From Shewanella putrefaciens (GTDB taxonomy: Bacteria; Pseudomonadota; Gammaproteobacteria; Enterobacterales; Shewanellaceae): a stretch of DNA of 64,000 bases. Made by a program: the position numbers and the translations under genes. Below the pieces are notes generated by a model. The model had not been told where the DNA came from and ran no database searches. It saw only the letters and a list, made by a program, of their open reading frames with translations. The stretch spans positions 2,002,501 through 2,066,500 of the forward strand of contig NZ_CP066369.1 of the NCBI RefSeq assembly GCF_016406305.1, written 5' to 3'. Below, piece after piece: positions 53,163-63,604 of this stretch (its first letter is position 1; each line of letters begins with the position of its first letter).

Positions 53163-54182
53163 TTAATACTGGACGGTTTGTGCCACTCCAGCGTCCTGTC
53201 CAACGGGGTTGCTAGGTTGTGCCATCTTACGAATTTGGATCACCATGCCCATTTCTGGATGATCTAAGTAATGGATCTCCTCACTCTTTACACGGCGATT
53301 TTGCTCGAGTGGAATCGCCATTAAATAAGGTGTCATCACCTTAGGCTGTGGAGTGGCGGCCGTCGTCAAATCGGTATTTTCAACGGCCATTAATTTTCTG
53401 CCTTCCTTGCGCAGATTTAAGGCCGTTTCGATATATAAATAATGGTTTAAATAAATATTGAGCGTGCCATCTAGTTCCCAAACGGGTGATACTGTCGGTA
53501 TGGGCATTGGGGTACCATCGGCATTTAACATGGGTTCGTTTAATGCTTGTGCCGCAATTTTACGGCCATCGAAATGGTAGGTGCCAGAGAAGTCTTTACC
53601 CGCAAATAAGCGGATAGGCACTGCGCTACTTTTACTGCGCATCGGTTGCTGCCATGTCATATGCAATAGGCTGCGATTACCACGCTCCCTCGATAAACTA
53701 CTGATGATACTGGCAAATTTCCCTCGGCTGCTGGGGAGTAATAGGGCATCACCACCGGACGAAGCATTAGCGGTATTGTTGTTACCGATTTCAGATGGGA
53801 TAGACGATGGATAGCGGTATTCGGTGGCAGCTGTGTTTATTGCAGCAGGAGCCGATGTGCCATCGCTGCTGAAGCTATCGACAGTCGTGCCGTCGGCATT
53901 GAGTTGCTCTGCGCAGTGGCTATTGGCATCGGCATCAAACACTAGCGTGCAGGGTGTTGCCGCAGAGCCCACAGGGGTGACAACTTGGGCAACAAGGGGA
54001 GAAATAAAGTCGATGGCGCTATGGGTGTTGGTGGCAATGGGGGCATCTGGCCACTGCTCGGTTGTTTGGCTTTGGCGTTCAAACACATAGACTTCCACCT
54101 CGAACCAAGCTTCGGCACGGGCAAGCTGGCTGTGTGAGAGTGCAATGAGTGTAGCGATAGAGACCGCGAGTTGACGTAACAC
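53163..54182 (-). CDS. csiV: CsiV family periplasmic protein
   Basis: 339 aa with a GTG start overlapping the mfd stop codon (TAGTG) and GGAG 7 bases upstream. Signal peptide about 1-23 (ending LARAE). Then AWFEVEVYVFERQSQ, the opening typical of CsiV, a low-complexity Ala/Ser/Asn stretch (about 105-150), and a C-terminal conserved part ending in YLDHPEMGMVIQIRK. CsiV of Vibrio cholerae binds peptidoglycan. Its position directly after mfd is usual in this group. Confidence 0.85.
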   Translation of the reverse strand: MLRQLAVSIATLIALSHSQLARAEAWFEVEVYVFERQSQTTEQWPDAPIATNTHSAIDFISPLVAQVVTPVGSAATPCTLVFDADANSHCAEQLNADGTTVDSFSSDGTSAPAAINTAATEYRYPSSIPSEIGNNNTANASSGGDALLLPSSRGKFASIISSLSRERGNRSLLHMTWQQPMRSKSSAVPIRLFAGKDFSGTYHFDGRKIAAQALNEPMLNADGTPMPIPTVSPVWELDGTLNIYLNHYLYIETALNLRKEGRKLMAVENTDLTTAATPQPKVMTPYLMAIPLEQNRRVKSEEIHYLDHPEMGMVIQIRKMAQPSNPVGQDAGVAQTVQY

Positions 54183-57100
54183 TATTCATCTCCAAGACGA
54201 TGTTGCGATTGATGTTGAGATAGTTGTTCGAGCAAGAGTTTGACTAAAGCGAGCCTATCCTTCGCCGTTTCAGCGGGAAGGCTGAACTTTAACTTATTCG
54301 GCCCTTCCATTCGATAGATTTGTGGCTGGCTTTGGAGTAATCCAATAATAAAGCCTGGGTCGATCACATGGTCATTGCTAAATTCGATACTGCCCCCCGT
54401 GGCATGCACTTCAATTTTAGTTGCGCCTAGGCGAGTCGCCTGATGTTTATAGAGTGTCATTTCCATCAGGTTTTTAGTGGCCTCGGGTAACAAGCCAAAA
54501 CGGTCGATCAATTCGACTTTTAATTCGTCGAGCGCCGCCTCAGTTTCGCAGCCCGCAATCCGTTTATACAAGGATAGACGAATATTGACATCGCCCACAT
54601 ACGCCTCTGGGAGTAGCGCTGGGATCCTCAGTTCAATTTCACATTGCTGATTCAGCATTTGCGCGAGCGACGGCTCTTTGCCTTGTTTAAGAGCTTTGAC
54701 CGCAGATTCAAGCATTTCCATATATAAGCTAAAGCCAATTTTTGAGATATGGCCGCTCTGCTCATCGCCTAAGAGTTCACCGGCGCCGCGGATCTCTAAA
54801 TCTTGGGTGGCGAGCATAAAACCTGCCCCAAGATCTTCGAGGGCATCAATGGCTTCTAAGCGTTTACGCGCATCACTGGTCATACGTTTAGGGTGCGGCG
54901 TCATTAAATAGGCATAGGCCTGATGGTGCGAGCGACCGACACGGCCACGCAGTTGGTGCAATTGCGCCAGACCAAAGGTATCGGCACGCTCGATAATAAT
55001 GGTATTGGCACTGGGCACATCAATACCGGTTTCGATAATAGTGGTACAGACTAAGACGTTGAACCTTTGATGATAAAAATCCGACATCACCCGCTCAAGA
55101 TCCCGCTCTCGCATTTGCCCGTGGGCCACGACGACCCGTGCTTCAGGCAATAAATCGATAATGTCCTGGGCACATTTCTCAATACTTTCAACATTATTGT
55201 GCAGATAATACACTTGGCCACCGCGGAGGATTTCCCGCAGTATGGCCTCGCGCACTGTGGCGAGATCGAATTCACGCACAAAGGTTTTGACGGCTAAGCG
55301 TTTGGCGGGGGGCGTGGCGATAATCGATAAATCGCGCATACCCGACATGGCCATATTTAAGGTGCGCGGGATAGGCGTTGCCGTCAGGGTTAAAATATCC
55401 ACATTGGCCCGCAGCGCTTTGATTTTTTCCTTTTGGCGCACACCGAATCTGTGTTCTTCATCTATGATAAGTAAGCCTAAGTTTTCAAATTTCACTTGGG
55501 ATTGCAGTAACTTATGCGTACCAATAACGATATCGACTTTGCCTTCTTCAAGTTGCTTAAGCACTTGGTCTTGCTCTTTAGCCGTTCGAAAACGAGACAT
55601 GACTTCGGTGACGACTGGCCAGTCGGCGAATCTGTCCTTAAAGTTTTCATAATGTTGCTGGGCAAGCAGTGTGGTCGGCACTAGGACAACCACTTGCTTA
55701 CCTGCGTTGACGGCCACAAAGGCGGCGCGCATGGCCACTTCGGTTTTACCAAAGCCCACATCGCCGCAAACTAATCTGTCCATGGCGGTTGGCGATTGCA
55801 TATCCGCTAATACCGCATGAATGGCACTCTCTTGATCGACCGTCTCTTCGAAGGGGAACCCTTGGGCAAACTGGGCGTATTCCTCTTCGTCAATTGCGCA
55901 GCTTTCACCTGGACGAGCCTGACGACGGGCATAAACGTCGAGCAACTCAGCTGCCACATCACGGATTTTTTCAATGGCTTTATTTTTTGCCTTGGCCCAA
56001 GTCTCGTTGCCGAGTTTATTTAGGTGCGCATCGCCATCGGCCCCCATGCTGTAGCGACTAATAAGGTGCAGATTCGAGACTGGCACATAGAGTTTATCGC
56101 CCCCTGCGTATTCCAATTGCAGGTATTCCGCTACCAGACCGCCCGTATCTAAGGTGATAAGCCCTTGATATAATGCCACTCCGTGCTCTAGGTGCACTAT
56201 GGGTTGGCCCACTTTGAGTTCGGCAAGGTTTTTAATCAGGGCATCATTGCTGATCTGGCGCTGTTTTTCCCGGCGGCGCTGCTGGGAGATACGGTGTCCA
56301 AAAAGTTCGGTTTCACAAATAATGCTGACCGCATCCTTTGGACCGAGCTTAAGTAAACAGCCCCGTGATAGCGGCGAAACTATGAGCCCCAATTTAGCAT
56401 CGCTTTGAATAAATTCATTAAAATGGCTAAATAACGTGGGTTTAAGCTGGATTTTACCTAAGAGTTCGAACAGGGCCTCACGTCGCCCTTCGGATTCAGC
56501 ACTGAATAGGATGCGCGGGGCACTTTGAGCGTAATCCTGCAATGCCAATAGGGGTTGTTTTAATTTGTGATTGGCACTGATATCGGGTAATAACTGGGCA
56601 TCGATCACTGAGTCCTTATCGTCGTTAGCTCCCAAACTGGGTGCAATAAACTGATATCGGGGCAGGGGTTTAAAGGCCGCAAATAACTCTTCTATCAGTA
56701 AATACAGTTCTTTAGGCGCCAGTAATGGCCGCAGTGGATCGACGCGTCTATCTTGGTAGCGATGTTCGACTTCTTGCAAATGGGCGCGAGCCGACTTTTC
56801 AATATCGCCTAAGGTGACCAGCTGGGTGTCCTTGGGGAGGTAATCGAACAGGGTCGCAATGTCATCAAAAAATAGCGGCAGATAGTTTTCAATCCCCGCC
56901 GGCATCAGATTACGACTCACCAATTGGTAAACGGACTCTGGCTCTTTGACTATCACTTCGAAACGGCGGCGGTATCTCTGTCTAAAACCTTCGATGGCGG
57001 CGCTGTCGGTGGGGAATTCCTTCGCAGGCAATAAACGAATGGCATCGACTGGGTGTAAGGAGCGCTGGGTTTCGGGGTCGAAATGGCGAATCGTTTCCAC

Positions 57101-57679
57101 TTCATCATCGAACAGCTCGATACGCAGCGGCATATTCACGCCCGTCGGAAAGATATCTAAAATTGACCCGCGAATCGCAAACTCACCGTGCTCGTACACT
57201 TGCTCGACTAAATGATAGCCAGTATCGGTTAAGTGTTGTCGTACATCTTGTAATTGATATTTATCGCCTTTTTTCAGCACAAACACGTTAGCACTCAAAA
57301 AGGATTTGGGCGGCAATCGCATCATCAAGGTGCTGACTGGCACTATGACTACACTGTGTTCGGCCTGAGAGATCTGTGAGAGTGTCTCTAAACGCTGGGA
57401 GATCAGATCCTGATGGGGCGAAAAACTATCGTAGGGCAGGGTTTCCCTATCGGGGAATAAACGTACCTTAATGCCATCGGCGCTCAGTAAATAGTTGAGT
57501 TCTAATTCTAGGCTCAAGGCACTGGGCGTATCACTGCTAACGACAAGCGTCGTGCCTTTATGTTGGCGAACAACACTGCCCAGTGTCACGGCTTGGCAAA
57601 CCCCCGCGATGCAGGACAGGGTTTGCACTTGAGTACTCTTTTTGACGACGGGTGGCGTTAAGGCTGAAATGTGAGTCAT
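54182..57679 (-). CDS. mfd: transcription-repair coupling factor
   Basis: 1165 aa (E. coli 1148). Mfd displaces RNA polymerase stalled at lesions and recruits UvrA. UvrB-homology domains about 20-350, RNAP-interacting domain about 490-570 (GQPIVHLEHGVALYQG), RecG-like translocase about 620-1000 with Walker A GDVGFGKTEV and DEEHRFG box, and a C-terminal autoinhibitory D7 domain. The frame is complete. Confidence 0.98.
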   Translation of the reverse strand: MTHISALTPPVVKKSTQVQTLSCIAGVCQAVTLGSVVRQHKGTTLVVSSDTPSALSLELELNYLLSADGIKVRLFPDRETLPYDSFSPHQDLISQRLETLSQISQAEHSVVIVPVSTLMMRLPPKSFLSANVFVLKKGDKYQLQDVRQHLTDTGYHLVEQVYEHGEFAIRGSILDIFPTGVNMPLRIELFDDEVETIRHFDPETQRSLHPVDAIRLLPAKEFPTDSAAIEGFRQRYRRRFEVIVKEPESVYQLVSRNLMPAGIENYLPLFFDDIATLFDYLPKDTQLVTLGDIEKSARAHLQEVEHRYQDRRVDPLRPLLAPKELYLLIEELFAAFKPLPRYQFIAPSLGANDDKDSVIDAQLLPDISANHKLKQPLLALQDYAQSAPRILFSAESEGRREALFELLGKIQLKPTLFSHFNEFIQSDAKLGLIVSPLSRGCLLKLGPKDAVSIICETELFGHRISQQRRREKQRQISNDALIKNLAELKVGQPIVHLEHGVALYQGLITLDTGGLVAEYLQLEYAGGDKLYVPVSNLHLISRYSMGADGDAHLNKLGNETWAKAKNKAIEKIRDVAAELLDVYARRQARPGESCAIDEEEYAQFAQGFPFEETVDQESAIHAVLADMQSPTAMDRLVCGDVGFGKTEVAMRAAFVAVNAGKQVVVLVPTTLLAQQHYENFKDRFADWPVVTEVMSRFRTAKEQDQVLKQLEEGKVDIVIGTHKLLQSQVKFENLGLLIIDEEHRFGVRQKEKIKALRANVDILTLTATPIPRTLNMAMSGMRDLSIIATPPAKRLAVKTFVREFDLATVREAILREILRGGQVYYLHNNVESIEKCAQDIIDLLPEARVVVAHGQMRERDLERVMSDFYHQRFNVLVCTTIIETGIDVPSANTIIIERADTFGLAQLHQLRGRVGRSHHQAYAYLMTPHPKRMTSDARKRLEAIDALEDLGAGFMLATQDLEIRGAGELLGDEQSGHISKIGFSLYMEMLESAVKALKQGKEPSLAQMLNQQCEIELRIPALLPEAYVGDVNIRLSLYKRIAGCETEAALDELKVELIDRFGLLPEATKNLMEMTLYKHQATRLGATKIEVHATGGSIEFSNDHVIDPGFIIGLLQSQPQIYRMEGPNKLKFSLPAETAKDRLALVKLLLEQLSQHQSQHRLGDE

Positions 57680-57763
57680 GGGTGTGGGATAAACGATTCA
57701 TTCACAAAAAGTTGCAGACATTGTAGTGACTTAAAGGCCGAGGTGCCAGTGAAAAGTCTGTGC

Positions 57764-58369
57764 TTATTCGCGCCCATCCCTCGCTAATTTGCGAAGTTTT
57801 AGCTGCTTTTGTTGCACGGTAAGGCTGGCTTTAACCAGTTGCTCGACATCGGCGTCGAGGATCTTGCTAAATTCGAGGTCAATAAAATATTGCTCGGGTG
57901 CTGAGGGATCTGCGGGTTGATGAGTGGTATCCAGATGATTTGCCAAGACCTTTACAAAACATAAAATGGCGATCAATTCATCGTGAATAAAGAGCGTGGT
58001 TTTAAAATGCTCCCCAAGGGGAAGTGGGGTCGGGCTGATAAGCCTTATGCCACTGCCACCAAATTGGCAGCCAAGCAATTTATCTCCATCTTGCACTTCT
58101 TTCTCGAGCACATGCTGCAACACTAAGTCCACTTTGCGGGATTGTAACTTTAAAAAGTCCACCACGACCTTAGCCTCATTATCTAAATGGCGCAGTTGCA
58201 GCAGACAACTGGCCTCTAGCTCCTTGACTTCACTTAGCAGTTGTATTCCAAGGGATTGCATTGATCTTAATGCTATTTCACTGGGTAAAGGCTGATTTTG
58301 TGGCCAAGGGCTTAGGTAAGCCGTGAAGGGGTGAGGCACACTAAAATAGGGATTAGAGTCAGTGAACAA
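57764..58369 (-). CDS. PilZ domain protein
   Basis: 201 aa. An N-terminal segment (about 1-90) of YcgR-N-like type is followed by a PilZ-like beta barrel (about 95-190; LLGCQFGGSGIRLISPTPLPLGE). The Arg-rich RxxxR motif needed for c-di-GMP binding is not obvious; the (D/N)xSxxG motif appears as FGGSGIRL. It may sense cyclic-di-GMP weakly or not at all. It lies upstream of mfd on the same strand and divergent from lolC. Confidence 0.7.
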   Translation of the reverse strand: MFTDSNPYFSVPHPFTAYLSPWPQNQPLPSEIALRSMQSLGIQLLSEVKELEASCLLQLRHLDNEAKVVVDFLKLQSRKVDLVLQHVLEKEVQDGDKLLGCQFGGSGIRLISPTPLPLGEHFKTTLFIHDELIAILCFVKVLANHLDTTHQPADPSAPEQYFIDLEFSKILDADVEQLVKASLTVQQKQLKLRKLARDGRE

Positions 58370-58463
58370 GGCTTGCCTCTTTATTTATAGGACTTAAACC
58401 CCTATTATCGTGCCCATCTTTATGATTTAGCAAGTTCATCACACAGGACGCAGCCCTCTTTCA

Positions 58464-59696
58464 ATGGATCTACGATTTCCCTTCTACGTTGGTTACCGCT
58501 ATTGGCGGGCCAGAAAGGCAAATGCCTTTGCTTCTTTTATTACGATATTTGCCGTGTCAGGCATTTTTTTAGGCGTGGCGGCGCTCATTGTGGTCAGTTC
58601 GGTGATGAATGGTCTGGAGGGGCAGCTAAAGGAGCGTATTCTCGGCGCCGTTCCCCAGTTAACTATTTATACTGAGGCTCCCCTAAGCGATTGGACTGTT
58701 CAAGCGACGGCACTGAAGACGTTACCAAGTGTGAAGGGCGTGACCCCCAGTGTGTCGACCCAAGCTATGGTGCAATCGGCCGCGAATATTCGCGCGGTGC
58801 AGGTCTTTGGGATCTTTCCCGAGCTTGCGCAAACCTTGTCTGCGGTTGCTCTACATACTTATTCTGGCGCCTTTGATGAGCTGACGAGCGGACAATATAA
58901 GGTGATCTTAGGGGCAGAGCTTGCCCGTCAGCTCAAGGTGAGCCCTGGGGATACCGTTAGATTATTGAGTGGCGATGGTGTGGTTTACTCGCCGCTTGGG
59001 CCTGTACCGAGCCAACGTAAGTTTTTGGTCTCGGGTATCTTTGAAATGGGCTCGCAGGTCGACGCGGGCGTGGCCTATATCCATTATCAGGATGCGAAAC
59101 GCCTAATGCGTCAACCGAGCGATGAGATCAATCAACTTAGACTCTATTTAGACGACTCTTTCACTGCCCCAGCCTTAGCGCCTAAAGTGCAGCATATACT
59201 CGCTAAACAAGGGATTAAGGCGACGACCAGCGATTGGCGCGACACCTATGGGCATTTATTTAGCGCAGTGAAAATGGAAAAAAACATGATGTCACTGATG
59301 CTGAGTTTAATTGTGGCCGTGGCTGCTTTTAACATTGTTTCTGCACTCGTGATGATGGTGGTCGATAAAACCACCGATGTGGCGGTACTTAAGACGCAGG
59401 GCCTGACAACGGCCTCGGTGATGGGGATCTTTGTCGTTCAAGGCTCGCTCAATGCCGTATTAGGATTAGTGCTGGGCTTAGGTGTCGGCATCCTACTGAC
59501 GCTTAATCTCAATGGCATTATGTCGAGCTTAGGTATTTCTATTTTAGGGGCAGGGCAAGTGTTACCCGTAAAGCTGGAGTTGGTACAATTGTCGGCCATT
59601 GTGATAGGCACTTTAGCGGTAACTTTGTTGGCAACCCTCTATCCGGCGCTGCGCGCGGCTAGAGTGCAACCTGCCACGGCGCTGCGATACGAATAA
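58464..59696 (+). CDS. lolC: lipoprotein-releasing ABC transporter permease LolC
   Basis: 410 aa with four membrane helices (about 25-50, 270-295, 315-345, 375-395) and a large periplasmic domain between the first and second. It begins FYVGYRYWRARKANAFASFI. LolCDE extracts outer-membrane lipoproteins from the inner membrane and passes them to LolA. It is the first of a lolC-lolD-lolE operon; the ribosome site is weak. Confidence 0.96.
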   Translation: MDLRFPFYVGYRYWRARKANAFASFITIFAVSGIFLGVAALIVVSSVMNGLEGQLKERILGAVPQLTIYTEAPLSDWTVQATALKTLPSVKGVTPSVSTQAMVQSAANIRAVQVFGIFPELAQTLSAVALHTYSGAFDELTSGQYKVILGAELARQLKVSPGDTVRLLSGDGVVYSPLGPVPSQRKFLVSGIFEMGSQVDAGVAYIHYQDAKRLMRQPSDEINQLRLYLDDSFTAPALAPKVQHILAKQGIKATTSDWRDTYGHLFSAVKMEKNMMSLMLSLIVAVAAFNIVSALVMMVVDKTTDVAVLKTQGLTTASVMGIFVVQGSLNAVLGLVLGLGVGILLTLNLNGIMSSLGISILGAGQVLPVKLELVQLSAIVIGTLAVTLLATLYPALRAARVQPATALRYE

Positions 59697-59752
59697 TTGA
59701 ATCTGGTTTAACTCGCCAAACCCTATTCCCAGAATTGATAGAGAGAATGTAA

Positions 59753-60448
59753 ATGCAAGACGTGTTACTGCAAGTGCAGAGTGTCAGTAAGAGTTACCAC
59801 GACGGCGCCGTGACCACCCAAGTGTTATCGAATGTGGACTTACAGGTGTTTAAGGGTGAACAGTTGGCGATCGTCGGCAGTTCGGGCTCGGGCAAGAGTA
59901 CGCTACTGCATATTATGGGCACATTAGATGAGCCTACATCGGGTAAGGTGTTGCTGCTGGGTGAAGATTTATACCGCGTCAGCAGTGCGCGTCAGGCGCA
60001 GATCCGTAATCAAGATTTAGGTTTTATCTACCAGTTCCACCATTTATTACCTGAGTTTACTGCGTTGGAAAACGTGGCTATGCCTGCTTTTATTCAAGGT
60101 AAAGATCGTAAGCAGGCACTCGCCGATGCGCAAGTTTTGTTAGAGCGGGTCGGGTTAGGTCATCGCATGACCCATCTTCCCGCGGAACTCTCGGGCGGTG
60201 AACGTCAACGGGTGGCGATCGCGCGGGCCTTGATCAATCAGCCTAAGTTGGTGCTTGCCGATGAACCTACGGGTAACTTAGATGCCAACAGTGGCGATGC
60301 TGTGTATGAACTGATCCGCGAGTTAGCCAATCAACTCGGCACGGCCTTTGTGGTAGTGACCCATGATCACAAACTGGCTGGGCGCATGGACCGGCAATTG
60401 ATGATGAAAAACGGTTACCTGCAATTAGCGGCGGAAACCCAAGTATGA
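59753..60448 (+). CDS. lolD: lipoprotein-releasing ABC transporter ATPase LolD
   Basis: 231 aa. Walker [10 protein letters not shown] (about 42-50), Q-loop [11 protein letters not shown] characteristic of LolD/MacB, signature LSGGERQRV, Walker B LVLADEP. It powers lipoprotein release with LolC and LolE. The gene lies 56 bases after lolC and overlaps lolE by 4 bases (ATGA). Confidence 0.97.
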   Translation: MQDVLLQVQSVSKSYHDGAVTTQVLSNVDLQVFKGEQLAIVGSSGSGKSTLLHIMGTLDEPTSGKVLLLGEDLYRVSSARQAQIRNQDLGFIYQFHHLLPEFTALENVAMPAFIQGKDRKQALADAQVLLERVGLGHRMTHLPAELSGGERQRVAIARALINQPKLVLADEPTGNLDANSGDAVYELIRELANQLGTAFVVVTHDHKLAGRMDRQLMMKNGYLQLAAETQV

Positions 60449-61695
60449 AAGGACCGTTAGCCCTATCCATTGGTTGGCGTTTTTACCGTGCCCGCCAATC
60501 AAACAGTTTTATTAGCTTTATCTCCTTCGCCTCGACCGCAGGTATTGCCCTCGGCGTGGCGGTATTGATCGTCGTATTGTCGGCGATGAATGGCTTTGAG
60601 CGCGAGTTAGAGCAACGATTTCTTGGCGTGGTACCGCAGGCGGATATTGTTGGGGTGGACGCGCCGATTGCCGATTGGCAAAACGTCGTCAAAGATGCCG
60701 AGCAGATTGAGGGGATCCGCGGCGCGGCGCCTTTTATTCGCCTGCAAGGATTAGTGCAAAAGCCCGGTGGGTTCCAAGGCTTATCCGTGGTGGGTATTGA
60801 GCTGGAAGAAGAAATGAAGGTCTCAGCCCTGTCACAATTTATGAGTGATGAAAGCTGGCAGAGCTTAGGCCAGGATGCGAATCATATCGTCCTTGGCAAG
60901 AGCTTATTGAACAAGCTAGGGCTTAAACTGGGGGATACAGTAGCACTCTATGTGCAGGACTCAGATCCAGATGCGGCGGGGAGTCTACGCGCGGCAAAGA
61001 GCCATAGATTTGTGGTGTCCGGCATTTATTCCCTAGGGGGAGAGCTTGAGTTAACGACCGCCTATATTCCAATGCGCTATGCATTGCAGATCCTAAATAT
61101 GCATAGCGGCGTGACGGGCGTGCGTATTAGTGTCGATAAAGTGTTTGAGGCGCCAGCCAAAGTGCGTGAACTGGGGTATGCGCAAAAACAGTCCGTGTAT
61201 ATTAGCGACTGGACTCGCACTCAAGGGCATTTATATCAAGATATTCAATTGGTTCGCACAGTGATGTACTTGGTTCTCGTGTTAGTGATTGGTGTGGCTT
61301 GCTTTAATATCGTCTCGACCTTAGTGATGGCGGTGCGGGATAAAGCCTCTGAAATAGCCATTTTAATGACCATGGGCCTAAGTCGTGTTGCTGTGATGGG
61401 CATTTTTATGGTGCAGGGCGCCTTAAACGGGCTGCTCGGTTGTGGTCTTGGCGGCATTATTGGTATCAGTATGGCGCTGAACCTAAGTGATATCGCCAGT
61501 GCCATTGAGCGGTTATTCAGTATTGAGCTACTGTCTGCTGATGTGTACTTTGTCGACTTTCTTCCCTCTGAATTGCATGGCTCGGATGCGGCGCTCGTAA
61601 TTGCCATGGCATTTATGATGAGCTTGATTGCAACCTTATATCCAGCGTGGAAGGCCAGTCAAATTGCGCCAGCACAAGCCTTAGCGGGTAGATAG
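60445..61695 (+). CDS. lolE: lipoprotein-releasing ABC transporter permease LolE
   Basis: 416 aa, four membrane helices with a large periplasmic loop. Its N-terminus ([20 protein letters not shown]) resembles LolC. It starts by ATGA overlap with lolD and ends about 95 bases before a long terminator. Confidence 0.96.
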   Translation: MKGPLALSIGWRFYRARQSNSFISFISFASTAGIALGVAVLIVVLSAMNGFERELEQRFLGVVPQADIVGVDAPIADWQNVVKDAEQIEGIRGAAPFIRLQGLVQKPGGFQGLSVVGIELEEEMKVSALSQFMSDESWQSLGQDANHIVLGKSLLNKLGLKLGDTVALYVQDSDPDAAGSLRAAKSHRFVVSGIYSLGGELELTTAYIPMRYALQILNMHSGVTGVRISVDKVFEAPAKVRELGYAQKQSVYISDWTRTQGHLYQDIQLVRTVMYLVLVLVIGVACFNIVSTLVMAVRDKASEIAILMTMGLSRVAVMGIFMVQGALNGLLGCGLGGIIGISMALNLSDIASAIERLFSIELLSADVYFVDFLPSELHGSDAALVIAMAFMMSLIATLYPAWKASQIAPAQALAGR

Positions 61696-61788
61696 TGTGC
61701 TTTACAGCTAGGTAGTGTGCTTTAGCAGAGATGTTAGAGCGGGATAGTGTGACTCGCGGGATAGTGCCTAATAGTCTGATTGCTAAAC

Positions 61789-61828
61789 AAAAGGCCAGTG
61801 ACTTCTTAAAGAAGTCACTGGCCTTTTT
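61789..61828. terminator. bidirectional terminator between lolE and suhB
   Basis: AAAAGGCCAGTGACTTCTT/AAGAAGTCACTGGCCTTTTT is a perfect palindrome with A and T runs on both sides. Confidence 0.92.
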
Positions 61829-61861
61829 AATCTTGGCGACTAAATGAAGATGGCGATGAAA

Positions 61862-62665
61862 TTAACGCTTTAAACCTTCATTTAATAATGGGCGCATGAT
61901 CTTCACTAATTCTGTGGTCACTTTAGGTGAGCCAGCAACGATATTACCTGAAACCAAATAGTTATGGTTGCCAGTAAAGTCAGTCACAGTACCGCCCGCT
62001 TCGCGGCAGATAAGATCGCCGGCGGCGATATCCCAAGGCTTTAAACCGATTTCGAAGAAACCGTCTAAACGGCCAGCAGCAACATAGGCTAAATCTAATG
62101 CGGCAGAACCCGCGCGACGTAAGTCAGCACATTGGCCGAAGACTTCGCCAAAAATAGCCATATAGGTTTCAGTGTGTTGGCGCGCTTTAAATGGGAAACC
62201 CGTGCCGATAATGGTTGGGGTTAATTCATTCACATTAGTGACGCGGATCCTAAAATCGTTGAGTTTTGCACCCTTACCACGGATTGCGGTAAAGAGTTCT
62301 TCACGGACTGGATCGTAAACAACGGCAACTTCAGTCTTGCCCTTGTATTGCAGTGCAATGGAAACCGAGAAGTGGGGAATGCCTCTAACAAAGTTGTTAG
62401 TGCCATCCAGAGGATCGACTATCCAAATATAGTCTTTGTTTTCACCGCGGTTTTCACCTTTCTCTTCACCCACAATCGTATGATCTGGATAAGATTTACG
62501 AATTTGGTACGTAATAGCCGCTTCTGCTTCCTTGTCTACACTGGTAACAAAATCATTGATACCTTTGGCACTGACTTCAACTCGGTCTAGTTCAGTGTAG
62601 GCGCGCATAATAGTTTGGCCGGCCGCGCGGGCAGCGCGAACAGCAATCGTCAGCATCGGATGCAT
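61862..62665 (-). CDS. suhB: inositol-1-monophosphatase / Nus factor SuhB
   Basis: 267 aa from the ATG at 62665, which gives exactly the length of E. coli SuhB; a longer frame lacks support. Mg2+ and phosphatase motifs WIVDPLDGTNNF and WDIAAGDLICREAGG are intact. In E. coli SuhB is also part of the rRNA antitermination complex. It is divergent from trmJ, as in many gammaproteobacteria. Confidence 0.96.
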   Translation of the reverse strand: MHPMLTIAVRAARAAGQTIMRAYTELDRVEVSAKGINDFVTSVDKEAEAAITYQIRKSYPDHTIVGEEKGENRGENKDYIWIVDPLDGTNNFVRGIPHFSVSIALQYKGKTEVAVVYDPVREELFTAIRGKGAKLNDFRIRVTNVNELTPTIIGTGFPFKARQHTETYMAIFGEVFGQCADLRRAGSAALDLAYVAAGRLDGFFEIGLKPWDIAAGDLICREAGGTVTDFTGNHNYLVSGNIVAGSPKVTTELVKIMRPLLNEGLKR

Positions 62666-62818
62666 TGCAATCCCCTGGATGTTAAAGAACGTTAAAATAG
62701 CGGGCGGCATTATACTCGATTTGATTGTTATATCAAATACCGATTTTCATATAAGCATTCGCCCACGCCTGTGATAATATTCGCCCCCAGTGTTTTATGA
62801 ATTAAATTAAGTTGTTTC

Positions 62819-63544
62819 ATGCTAAGTAATATTCGTGTGGTTTTAGTGGGGACATCGCACCCCGGCAATATAGGTTCCACCGCCAGAGCGATGAAGACTA
62901 TGGGTTTATCAACCCTGTACCTTGCCGAACCTCGCTGTGAGGTTGATGGTCAATCCATTGCATTAGCCGCCGGTGCCTCGGACATTTTGAAACACTTAGT
63001 CAAAGTTGATTCTCTCGCCGAAGCTATCGCCGATTGCAGCTTGGTGATTGCCACCAGTGCGCGCAGCAGAACCTTAGATTGGCCCATGCTTGACCCGCGA
63101 GAGGCAGGGCAGAAACTGGTCAGCGAAAGCCTAAGCGGCCCCGTTGCCATAGTGTTCGGCCGCGAGAATCACGGCTTAAGCAATGAAGAACTGCAGCAAT
63201 GTACTTATCATGTTGCGATTCCCGCAAACCCAGAGTACAGCTCACTTAACCTTGCGCAAGCGGTGCAAATTATCTGTTACGAGACTCGGGTTGCCCATTT
63301 AACGCAGACAGAAACCATAGCTGAGCCTACAGAATATCCCTTAGCTGCGGATCAAGAGCGTTTCTTCGTCCACCTCGAAAGTACGCTGTTATCGACGGGT
63401 TTTATTATTAAAAATCACCCGGGACAAGTAATGACAAAACTGCGTCGATTATTCAGTCGCGCGCGGATTGAGAGTCAGGAGATGAATATTCTTCGGGGAA
63501 TATTGACCTCCATCGACAAAGTGGTCGGCAATAAACAAAAATAG
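62819..63544 (+). CDS. trmJ: tRNA (cytidine/uridine-2'-O-)-methyltransferase TrmJ
   Basis: 241 aa SPOUT enzyme that methylates position 32 of several tRNAs. [22 protein letters not shown] (N-terminal Asn/Arg motif), [14 protein letters not shown] and the C-terminal [17 protein letters not shown] knot motif are intact. It is followed after 60 bases by cysE. Confidence 0.95.
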   Translation: MLSNIRVVLVGTSHPGNIGSTARAMKTMGLSTLYLAEPRCEVDGQSIALAAGASDILKHLVKVDSLAEAIADCSLVIATSARSRTLDWPMLDPREAGQKLVSESLSGPVAIVFGRENHGLSNEELQQCTYHVAIPANPEYSSLNLAQAVQIICYETRVAHLTQTETIAEPTEYPLAADQERFFVHLESTLLSTGFIIKNHPGQVMTKLRRLFSRARIESQEMNILRGILTSIDKVVGNKQK

Positions 63545-63604
63545 CCCAGTGCTTATCTGGCAAACTATAACTGGCAAACAATAATCAGTGCGAAGGATTG
63601 AGTG